A DNA stretch of 64,000 nucleotides, taken from contig NC_052358.1 in the NCBI RefSeq assembly GCF_009727055.1, positions 47,025,089-47,089,088 on the forward strand, given 5' to 3'. Shown one piece after another: positions 58,001 to 64,000 of the stretch. A program made the position numbers and the translations under genes. The notes beneath the pieces are model-generated. The model had not been told where the DNA came from. It saw only the letters and a list, made by a program, of their open reading frames with translations, and did no database searches. Numbering within the stretch: position 1 is the stretch's first letter; each line of letters opens with the position of its first letter. Origin of the DNA: Benincasa hispida (Eukaryota; Streptophyta; Magnoliopsida; Cucurbitales; Cucurbitaceae).

Positions 58001-60763
58001 ATCCTGCATCCCAGCAATATTTTTGGCGGCACAAGCTTCTCCAGAAACGAAGTGTGAAACACCGTCTGTCAATTGTTCCAAAACCTTCTCTGAAGTTTTC
58101 ATCCTATCCAAAATCATTATAAATGGGCCAGCTGTCTGCCAAAGTGCCTTGAAAAAATTGAGTACATTCAGCTGTATCCGGAGGTTGCTGAAGATCAAAA
58201 ATGGCAAACAAATTTAAGTTAAGACAATAGCAATAAATAACACAAGGAATCTAGCACCCAACAAAATAGACACAAGACCCCCAATTTAAAATGTAAAATA
58301 AAAGGATTAAGCTTTTGATAATCGGGAGGGATTCTTTTAGGGAATGAACCTTTTTGCATGCTTATTGGCTTCCTTTAGATATTGTAAAAGCGCATCAATC
58401 ATACTTGATTTCTCCAATCCTGATGAAGCCGGCAAAGAATCTTTAGTTTGATGAGTCCCACCACCATTGAAATTTAGTTGGGCATTCAAATTTTCCTTGC
58501 TAGCTAATAAAGTGACAAGGAAAGAAGGCTGTAGAGAGGACGCATGAAGAAAACAAATAACAAATCAGAATAATGCCACCTAGGTATTTGGTAACAACAA
58601 TATAAAATGGTCTAAAATGTTCCAATTAGAATTTATGCGCACCAACTTGCTGGAAGCCTTCTAACCAACACTAATTACAAACAAAACTTTACAATTCAAC
58701 CACATCAACTTGCCGGAAATGTAAATTTGGGAAGGGCAAAGTTTTACATTTTCAGGTTTCTTACCTATACTCTTTCAAGTATGGAAATTTCGGAGGAATA
58801 TTAGAGAGAACCTTAAAATCCTAAAAATATTATATAATGTTTTAATTTAAAACAAATCAAGAGGGAGGCATCTTAAATTTACGAGTGCCATGGCAGAATG
58901 TTTGAGGAAATCGGGCTTATACATGTGTAGTGTTGCCGTGTCCGCAGGGAATTAGGCCAAAAATGATCATTGTCTACTGTTAATTTACTTTCATTATATG
59001 ATTCCAGAGCTAGCTCCAAGAGCACCACGTGGAGGCCAAAATATTTGATGATGTCCCAGCACTCCTCTGACTTAACACAATTCCTCCCAAAACTTTCTGA
59101 TTCCTCTCGAATCAAATCCTCCAATGGATAGCAAAGACAGTGTTGGACCAAGTCACTTTAGCTAGGCCACCAAGGATTTATATCGGAGGATTGCAGCATC
59201 TTAGGCCAAAAGTCTTCAAATGAAAAGGCCAACAAGCATCAGCAAAGGAGCAGATGTGTAAACGAGCTGAGAGATAAACAACATAAGGGCATTCTTCGGA
59301 TTCTACACCATGTACTTATAATTCTTTTGACCGAGGATCCACATAAATTTTTTTTCTTGGGGATTTTGGCCATCCAAATCAACTCGATAAGCCTAGGGTC
59401 AAACCATAAATTTGTGGATGAAAGTTTGGGAATTACAGAGCCAACCACGAAACGGCTATTGCTATAAAGCGACTAGATTTTGAGATCATTACAACTAAAC
59501 AGGCTAATGGAGTTTAAAGAATTTGTCCGACGACCCAATCTACAATCTTACAAACATAAATGATAAATATACACATACAACACACCTTATATTACAAAAA
59601 TATCAAGAAAACCCAACAAGAAGTTTAAATTGAAGTAAAAACTAGTAGATTATTGACCTCCTGGGTACTAATAATAAGTGCACATATACTTAAGAATGTA
59701 TTCACGTGTTATCCCCAATGTTTATAACCATGAAATAAGTAGATTCAATAACCAACCTGATAAAGTGCTGCCGAAGTCAACATGTTAACTACAGCAACAA
59801 AGAGATCTTCGTCCCACACAGACTTTTTTAGAAGTATGCACTCAATTGATTGCCTCAAATCTGCTATCTAAAACCATGAGAACAAAGAAACATGTCAATC
59901 GAAAAATAGTTAGTCCTATAAACAGAAATCAAGTGAAACTAGCTCAAGAAAGAGTACTATACTTGCTCATCATCAAGACTAAAGCACGCACTAGACAAAT
60001 GGGGTTGCAAGTCGTCTGTTATTAACAATAACATAGATAGTACCCTTGCTGCACCGACTTGTACTCTCTGCAGAAATATCACAACCCATAAATCTTTGGT
60101 ACAGATAATAAACAATGATAAAAATATTATAAAGTAATAAAAAAATTCCGAGTCAGACTCGTACATTTCAATAACGAAAGAGATGTAATGGAAAATCTAG
60201 ACCATAAGCATATTAAAGGACTGCTTACATACTTGCAATAATAAATTTTTTAGCAAACTAACTTTTGGTCATTGAGATTTCAAAACTACTTATAAATGGT
60301 CTGTAAGTTCATTTGACTATTATTTAACTAATGGATGGATGATTTGGCAATAAACTCTCCCACGACACTCCACTGATCTGGCACTTTTTTTTTTTTTAAG
60401 AGAAACTAAACTTTTCCATTGATGAAATAAAAAGAAGTTAGTTCTTAAAAGATACAAGCTCCACTAGGGAGAGGACAAATGAAATAAAAAACAATAAAAA
60501 CTAGGAAACAGTTAGATAATACAATAATAGATGAAGATGAAATTCTAAGAAGGATAAATGAAAGTTCTCCAATTAAGACTGATATTCGGATTTCAATAAA
60601 GACATTATAAATTTTCAAACAAGTTGATTCAAATTGATCAATGGATCCATACCACATTTCGAAAATAAGAAAACAAAGAAATGACCGCTGCTGCTATAGG
60701 AATGGGTTTAGTTTTCAATGATATCAATGCTTGATGAAATACGGCAGGTGCAGCTGACGAATC
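45963..60763 (-). CDS. NUP205: Nuclear pore complex protein NUP205, C-terminal 1,124 residues (11 exons, 5' part outside window)
   Basis: Eleven minus-strand exons (listed separately) join with matching phases and an exact total of 3,375 nt, ending in TGA at 45,965-45,963. The protein matches the plant NUP205/Nup192-type scaffold nucleoporin (EMB3142 in Arabidopsis) along its length: VQVGAARVLSMLL, NLRIQLNVLNFFKALWQTAG, LINLPAFAELSAQYLQRGY, LILSDLYYHLQGELEGR, FLCLQAEGA, HFPELPVPEILHGLQ and VVQICGIRPVLGRV are family-typical. The alpha-helical solenoid forms part of the inner ring of the nuclear pore. Plant homologues are roughly 1,850 residues, so some 700-800 N-terminal residues should lie beyond 64,000. 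No frameshift or stop was found, so the gene looks functional despite transposons in its introns. Confidence 0.93.
46145..46355 (-). CDS. NUP205: NUP205 exon J
   Basis: Acceptor AATACAG/GATCAA (phase 0), donor TTGAAAG/GTATGA (phase 1). It encodes DQAMAIICELCDSNESKHI and ends REVKLLLK. Confidence 0.93.
46539..48074 (-). CDS. NUP205: NUP205 exon I (512 codons)
   Basis: The largest exon: acceptor ATTTTCAG/ACATTG, donor TTGCAG/GTATTG, phase 0 throughout. It begins TLEKETTLRKNIIDHLVRYC and ends ELPVPEILHGLQ. Its continuous 1.5-kb frame is the strongest single sign of selection in the window. Confidence 0.95.
48488..48872 (-). CDS. NUP205: NUP205 exon H
   Basis: Acceptor TTTTGCAG/T completes the split Ser codon of exon G, giving RGYSGGDELNSLILSDLYY across the junction. 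Donor GATGAT/GTAAGT, phase 0. It contains YYHLQGELEGRSISSGAFRE and ends LTLMADD. Confidence 0.92.
49527..49731 (+). repeat. 5' LTR of copia K
   Basis: TGTTGAAATTATATTTTAGC to CTAACTTTTTAAGA. The TIR TGTTGAAA pairs with TTTCAAGA/TTTTAAGA, so the expected terminal CA is GA in both LTRs. Confidence 0.92.
49732..49743 (+). other. Primer binding site of copia K
   Basis: TGGTATTAGAGC directly follows the LTR, one base different from the usual initiator-tRNA-Met PBS TGGTATCAGAGC. Confidence 0.88.
50037..50159 (+). repeat. Copia K internal direct repeat, copy 1
   Basis: About 123 bp starting CCGTCGACTTCCTATG. It recurs with about a dozen changes 297 bp downstream. Both copies keep the same reading frame. 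Confidence 0.85.
50334..50459 (+). repeat. Copia K internal direct repeat, copy 2
   Basis: The second copy of the 123-bp segment, ending at the ambiguous base at 50,460. Divergence between copies looks larger than between the LTRs, so the duplication likely predates insertion. Confidence 0.85.
50715..51590 (+). pseudogene. Copia K gag
   Basis: Begins MSGSIGNSAGISIGEKLNGQ followed by NYFSWSQSMRMVLEGR, the N-terminal copia gag motif, then a UBN2 region (ASRLYILRKQVHECKQG). A TGA follows at about 51,155. The frame resumes with WSRILGQRPMPSL. A zinc knuckle CEHCKKP-stop-HTKYQC (C-X2-C-X4-H-X4-C with the Trp codon as TGA) lies at about 51,434-51,475 in another frame. Confidence 0.88.
51587..51820 (+). 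pseudogene. Copia K protease region
   Basis: WILDSGATDRLTGSSDQF at about 51,681 keeps the catalytic D-S-G triad of the aspartic protease. The frame then runs RIRIADGSFALVAGKGH to a TAA at about 51,818. Confidence 0.85.
51842..52770 (+). pseudogene. Copia K integrase
   Basis: The GAG-pre-integrase segment LLWHFRLGHPNFDY and the Cys pair CDVCIRAKQ precede the catalytic core. The first Asp is in LIHSDIWGPSNV, the second in ILRSDNGREF and the Glu in QQNGVAERKNRHLIEVA. All three acids are present, but a stop near 52,435 separates the first two and others follow at 52,535, 52,648 and 52,709. Confidence 0.9.
52855..54186 (+). pseudogene. Copia K integrase C-terminus and reverse transcriptase
   Basis: A 443-codon frame. 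After an acidic linker (residues 90-190) come LDLPIALRKGTRSC and the RT (RVT_2): GCKWVFTVKYKSDGTLDRYK, LVAKGFTQTYGVDYLETFSP, LHQLDVKNAFLNGELEEEVY, SLYGLKQSTRAWFDRF and the catalytic YVDD at about 54,128-54,139. It ends at a TGA (54,184-54,186) in RLK/RMVDEFEIKDLG. Confidence 0.92.
54190..55083 (+). pseudogene. Copia K RT C-terminus and RNase H
   Basis: It continues directly after the TGA: VDEFEIKDLGTLRYFLGMEV, RYQRLVGKLIYLSHTRPDIS, then RNase H with EAYTDSDWVDSVTDRKSTLG, SSAEAEYRTMS, LYCDNKAAINIAHNP and HVEIDQHFIKEKL. The stop is a TGA at 55,081-55,083, ten bases before the 3' LTR. Confidence 0.93.
55083..55090 (+). other. Polypurine tract of copia K
   Basis: The purine run AGAGGGAG immediately precedes the 3' LTR start TGTTGAAA. 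Confidence 0.85.
55091..55296 (+). repeat. 3' LTR of copia K
   Basis: TGTTGAAATTATATTTTAGC to CCCTAACTTTTCAAGA, followed by the target duplication CTATT. Confidence 0.92.
55500..55680 (-). pseudogene. Copia RT scrap in the NUP205 intron
   Basis: On the minus strand FEMKDLGEVDVILGVKIRKT and FSLCQSHYIEKFLKRF match the copia RT segment that follows the YVDD box. Only about 60 residues remain, with no LTR nearby. It differs from copia K and is oriented like NUP205. Confidence 0.75.
56030..56455 (+). mobile_element. 5'-truncated LINE, 3' end
   Basis: Reading across a frame change gives VIKALLAALWFERNQREFHD and then RFEIARINASTWCSLSKFFG, the last part of plant L1-type LINE ORF2. A short 3' UTR ends in the A-rich tail at 56,436-56,454. 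No target duplication was identified. Confidence 0.7.
56456..57149. other. Intronic filler, nothing recognised
   Basis: AT-rich intron DNA without coding motifs or repeat ends that I can identify. Confidence 0.5.
57150..57208 (-). CDS. NUP205: NUP205 exon G
   Basis: Acceptor TTCTTTTGCAG/CTTATC (phase 0), donor TACAG/GTAGAA (phase 2). It encodes LINLPAFAELSAQYLQRGY. The next exon (H) lies 8.3 kb away across the intron that holds copia K. Confidence 0.9.
57294..57401 (-). CDS. NUP205: NUP205 exon F (36 codons)
   Basis: Acceptor GATGATAG/GTTGC, donor AAAAAG/GTTCAA, phase 0. It encodes VASSLFIVHAMSKLATGDGG and ends KIHELLKK. The ORF is too short to stand out alone but joins both neighbours in frame. 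Confidence 0.88.
57716..58187 (-). CDS. NUP205: NUP205 exon E
   Basis: Acceptor ATCTTCAG/C, donor GCAAAG/GTGGTT. 157 full codons begin NLRIQLNVLNFFKALWQTAG and end DNETYHRAK. The reading frame is uninterrupted. Confidence 0.9.
58350..58528 (-). CDS. NUP205: NUP205 exon D
   Basis: Acceptor CTCTACAG/CCTTC (phase 0), donor AAAAAG/GTTCAT (phase 2). It encodes PSFLVTLLASKENLNAQLN and ends YLKEANKHAK. The split codon AG/C gives Ser with exon E. Confidence 0.88.
58880..59450 (-). pseudogene. Possible LINE-type (zf-RVT-like) remnant in a NUP205 intron
   Basis: On the minus strand LIELIWMAKIPKKKNLCGSS followed by ISTWCRIRRMP and CCLSLSS resembles the W-K-(I/L)-K-IPKK-V-K-F and RI-Q-R-R-x-P-x-x-x-LSPS motifs at the end of plant LINE ORF2. 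ECWDIIKYFGL and WPNSLRTRQHYTC follow with stops between. The match is by memory and the remnant is short. Confidence 0.45.
59757..59867 (-). CDS. NUP205: NUP205 exon C (37 codons)
   Basis: Acceptor GGTTTTAG/ATAGCAG, donor TATCAG/GTTGGT, phase 0. It encodes IADLRQSIECILLKKSVW and ends NMLTSAALYQ. An alternative acceptor three to six bases downstream would shift or shorten the start. Confidence 0.85.
59963..60067 (-). CDS. NUP205: NUP205 exon B (35 codons)
   Basis: Acceptor TTTCTGCAG/AGAGTAC, donor GAGCAA/GTATAG, phase 0 at both ends. It encodes RVQVGAARVLSMLLLITDD and ends SLDDEQ, a strongly conserved plant NUP205 segment. Confidence 0.88.
60653..60763 (-). CDS. NUP205: NUP205 exon A (37 codons)
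   Basis: Acceptor TTCATTTCAG, phase 0, reads DSSAAPAVFHQALI and ends SLFSYFRNV. The donor is taken as AATGTG/GTATGG. AAT/GTGGTA three bases earlier is the alternative and would remove one Val. The next upstream exon is not in the window up to the copia at 61.6 kb. Confidence 0.85.
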
Positions 60764-61603
60764 CTGAAATGAACATATGTCAGTCTTACCCCCAATCAAA
60801 CCAGTTTTTAATTGATCAAGCACAATATATTTATGATATTAAATTGCCTATCCAAAACTTATAGAATATAATGAAAAATAATAATAGGTTTCTTGATTGA
60901 TCTACCCACCCAGCTCAACTGCATTTCAAATAAGCAGAAGGAACTTGAAAAATAGTACTGGTAATAGAATGTGCTTTCCATGAGTTAAGCACCATCAAAA
61001 GGCTGAAGAATCATTTATCTAGAATATGTCTTACATGTTATCTTCCTTCATTGATTTTAATTACCAATTTACCAATTTTCATAGGGGTGTTTGGTTCACC
61101 AACTCAATGTTTGGCCCACCCACTTAGTCGTTGAGTTGATTATTACCAACTCACCTCAACTCAACCCATTTCTTCCTTTCTCTAATGTTTCCAATGACTC
61201 CACCTATTGGCTACCAACTCCAGCAAATACCACCGCCTCACTCCAGTGACATGCTCTAGTGACCAACTCCAACAACCACCTTTGAAAAATACCACATCTG
61301 GCGATCAACTTTGACAACCACAATCTTTGCATGACTATCTTCAGTGGCCAATTCCGTTGATAATCTCCGACAACTAACTATAACCCCAACTCAAATGATC
61401 ATATATTTAAAAAAACAGGAACAAAAAAAAAAAAATCGACCTATGAAAGGATTTTAAAGAAAATTTTGAACTTATTAGTTCATAGTATTTAATAGTCTTA
61501 TAGTAATTTGACATTTAATAGGAATAATTTCAGTATTAACCAAACCAAACAAATTATGTACAAAAACACTTTTGAAAAAAATATATAATACATATCGTAA
61601 AAC
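60764..61603. other. Probable NUP205 intron with dispersed repeat
   Basis: No further NUP205 exon could be found. About 61,083-61,390 contains GGTGTTTGGTTCACCAACTC and the block shared with 15,536-15,690. A poly-A run lies at 61,424-61,434. Confidence 0.5.
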
Positions 61604-61726
61604 TCTTAGGTTTGAGAGAGAATCAGAATACTCTATTCATTCACTAAAGATATGAATATATACAAGTGTACAAACATAGAAAAGGAAAATATAACAAGAT
61701 ATTTACAATAATGGGAAATCCTAACA
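61604..61726 (-). repeat. 3' LTR of copia L
   Basis: On the minus strand TGTTAGGATTTCCCATTATT starts the LTR. CTCTCAAACCTAAGA is the likely end, since CCTAAGA nearly mirrors TGTTAGG. The end is estimated within about ten bases. Confidence 0.6.
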
Positions 61727-62215
61727 ATGTTTCCGAACACGAGAATAACAATATCATCAGATCTCTTAAAAAAAATCGAATGATCTGACGTGCTCTTCCG
61801 CATTCCAAAGCTTTCAATCACTTAACTAAATTTACCAAACCAAGCTCGTGGACTTTTCTTTAATCCATACAAAGATTAACAAAGGCGACACACCGTTCCA
61901 TTCTCCCCCTGAGCAACAAACCCTGGTGGTTACTACATCTACACCTCTTCTTGAAGATCACCATGAAGAAATGCATTTTTAATATCAAACTAATGTAAAG
62001 GCCAATGATTGATTGAAGCTAATGAAATAAAAAGCCTCACAAATGCCCTTTTTGCTACAGAAGAAAAAGTATCAGCATATAGTCAACGCCATAAGTTTGT
62101 ACGTGACTTTTCACTACAAGGCACACTTTTAACCGAGCAACAGAACCATCAGGATTGACTTTAACTGCAAACACCCATTTGCAACCGATAGCTAATGAAA
62201 GAAACAAAATCCTAA
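61727..62215 (-). pseudogene. Copia L reverse transcriptase, truncated
   Basis: On the minus strand GCKWVFAVKVNPDG, QTYGVDY, SINHWPLH and DIKNAFLHGD are followed by MRKSTSDHSIFFKRSDDIVI, just before the YVDD box would appear. The catalytic box itself is deleted and LTR sequence follows. Confidence 0.8.
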
Positions 62216-62644
62216 ATACAATTATCATCTAAGGCAGTCATGTCCTCCACCATTGCGGCACACAAACCAGGATGAGACAAAACTTCATGAACAGTTTTAG
62301 GGATGGATACAGACTCTATGGATGCAATGAATGAACATGCGGAGGACGAAAAATGGTTATATGAAACAAAAGAGGAAATAGGATGAGCACATGTATGTTT
62401 ACCTTTACGAAGAGCAATAGAAAGATCATCACTCGTTTCTGGATCCGATAACGAAGAAGACTCTGGTATAGGGCATGGAATCGAAGGAGACGAAGAAGTC
62501 TTTGGTACAGGGCATGGAACTAAGGAGGTTGTCATTGAGTATAGACCTTAACGATGGGTGGAAAAGTAGAGGTAGCCATAGGTAGAGATGAATTAGGAAG
62601 AGGATCAAAAGGATAAATAACTGTGTAGACAAGGAAATCATCCT

Positions 62645-63545
62645 CTAATTCTGTATGCTCCCCCTGACTCTTATTCGAAGAGAAAGACGGTGATGAAAAA
62701 TGAGGAATGTTAAAAAAACATCAGGAGAGACGACATATTTATTTAGACTAGGACAATAACACCAATACCCATTTCGAACACAGGAATAACCAAGGAAAAT
62801 ACATTTTAAGGTCTTTGGATCCAACTTGGTATGTTGAGGTCGAACATCCCAAACAAAGCAGGTACAACCAAATATTTTGGGTGGAATGGGAAACAAATGT
62901 TGCTTGAGGCATAAAGTACGAAAAGGTATCTCACCCTTAAGAATGGAAGAGGGCATGCAATTTATTAAGAAACAAGTTGTGGAAACAACATCAGCCCAAA
63001 AGAATTTTGGAACATGCATCAGAAACATCAAAGCTTTGGCTATCTCAAGGAAATGACGATTCTTTCGTTTCGCAACCCCATTTTGAGATGGAGTATCGAC
63101 ACAAGAAGATTGATGAAGAATGCCATGAGAATCTAAATAAGACTTGAGTGCATGAGAGAAATATTCCTTAGCATTATCACTCTGTAGGATTTTAAAAGCA
63201 CCACTAAACTGAGTTCGAATTTCAGCATGGAAGTTACGCAAATGAGAAAGTAACTCAGAACGATTTTTCATTAAATATAACCGCGTAACACGAGAATAGT
63301 CATCGACAAATGTAACAAAATACCTATACCCTCCTTTGGACTCAATAGAACATGGAACCCAAACATCAGGATAGATTAATTCAAAAGGAGCACTAGCTCG
63401 TTTATTGACTTGAGGATACAAACTCAAACGATGAAATTTAGCAAACTGACATGACTCACAATCTAAAGAAGACAAATGTTGAAGTAGTGGACGAAGACTC
63501 TTCAACACAAAGATAGACGGATGACCCAAACGACAATGCTCTTCA
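62645..63545 (-). pseudogene. Copia L integrase
   Basis: A 294-codon frame with GHPSIFVLKSLRP, the Cys pair CESCQFAKF, ELIYPDVWVPCSIESKGG (first Asp retained), FKILQSDNAKEYFS (second Asp) and TPSQNGVAKRKNRHFLEIA, where the catalytic Glu is replaced by Lys (GVAEKK/R to GVAKRK). The tail KTLKCIFLGYSCVRNGY is the usual integrase C-terminal motif. Confidence 0.88.
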
Positions 63546-63626
63546 AAGGAAGACTACACGTTAAAGCCTGTGATGGCTGTGGGTGTTTTTGGTTCAAAGA
63601 TGTAAAGACCTCCAAATTCACGCCTT

Positions 63627-64000
63627 TTACCAATAGTCTGTTTCGTCGTAAGATCCTGAAATAAGCAATAACCAGGAAAAAAGAAGACAACAATGAAGAT
63701 CACGAGTGAGTTTACTGACCGAAATCAAATTAAACAAGAAATGTGGTAAATTTAAAACTGATGACAAAGAAATTGATTCAAATAGCACCTCCTGGATTTG
63801 ATCTTTGGTTATTGGGATGATCTTTGGAGCTATTTGATTCAACCCCCTTATTACCTCTATAATCATTTGTGTGCCCAATCAAAGCACTACTAGAATCAGA
63901 TGACATAACTGCTTGTGTCTTCTCTGTACAAAGTATTCGAGTATAAGCTTCTTCCAATGATGAGATATTTGAGCTTGACAACACTTGATCTTTGGCCATC
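63627..64000 (-). pseudogene. Copia L gag C-terminus and protease-side region
   Basis: On the minus strand ISSLEEAYTRILCTEKTQAV is the end of the UBN2 gag region. FLFNLISVSKLTRDLHC is the segment between protease and GAG-pre-integrase. The zinc knuckle and protease active site are not recognisable, so a deletion is likely. Gag continues beyond the window. Confidence 0.75.

Larger units (their letters stand above)
61604..64000 (-). mobile_element. Ty1-copia element L, internally deleted, runs past the window edge
   Basis: On the minus strand, gag (from the edge), protease-side sequence, integrase and the first part of RT are followed directly by a short LTR (about 61,726-61,604) starting TGTTAGGATTTCCC. 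RT C-terminus, RNase H and polypurine tract are missing. Frames are broken. It has the same orientation as NUP205 and probably sits in one of its introns. Confidence 0.85.

Overview
This is a nuclear genome window from a dicot plant. Two spliced genes with plant-type introns and plant-specific products lie in AT-rich DNA that is crowded with LTR retrotransposons. The style of the Ty1-copia elements and small fold-back elements reminds me of Cucurbitaceae, but that is an impression and not a demonstration. There is no prokaryotic, organellar or CRISPR content, and I saw no tRNA or rRNA gene.

Layout. 1-1.55 kb: a decayed plant-mobile-domain (MAIN / phosphatase-7-long-form-like) pseudogene. 1.55-12.5 kb: AT-rich intergenic DNA with a large fold-back element (6.26-6.71 kb), a solo Ty3-gypsy-type LTR (8.32-8.78 kb) and microsatellites. 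12.58-14.47 kb, minus strand: a complete two-exon plant eIF4B-family gene. 15.7-31.8 kb: one old minus-strand Ty1-copia element (called A here). It can be read from 5' LTR and PBS (30.2 kb) through gag, protease, integrase, RT and RNase H to a polypurine tract and truncated 3' LTR (15.7-15.9 kb). It is cut by four later solo LTRs, one of them nested inside another, and most of these have readable target-site duplications (TSDs). 31.8-44.1 kb: a rearranged plus-strand copia remnant (J), then the non-coding or repeat-rich interior of a minus-strand gypsy-type element (5' LTR 43.45-44.06 kb), itself cut by three solo LTRs.

46.0-60.8 kb, minus strand: the 3' part of the nucleoporin gene NUP205. 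Eleven exons join in frame to give the last 1,124 residues. The rest must lie beyond the right edge. Its 8.3-kb intron holds a nearly complete copia element (K, 49,527-55,296) in the opposite orientation, flanked by the TSD CTATT, plus a copia RT scrap and a 5'-truncated LINE. A second, internally deleted copia (L) fills 61.6-64.0 kb, probably inside the next intron.

How it fits together. The only host functions visible are translation initiation (eIF4B) and the nuclear pore scaffold (NUP205). Everything else records successive retrotransposition followed by LTR-LTR recombination into solo LTRs. The most unusual signals are a conserved non-coding core shared by eight long LTRs of at least two subfamilies, a 22-bp-period GATCG array inside one LTR, a tandem array split by an LTR, and a minisatellite made of hairpin-forming units inside a gypsy-type LTR. 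No ORF suggests an undescribed protein system.
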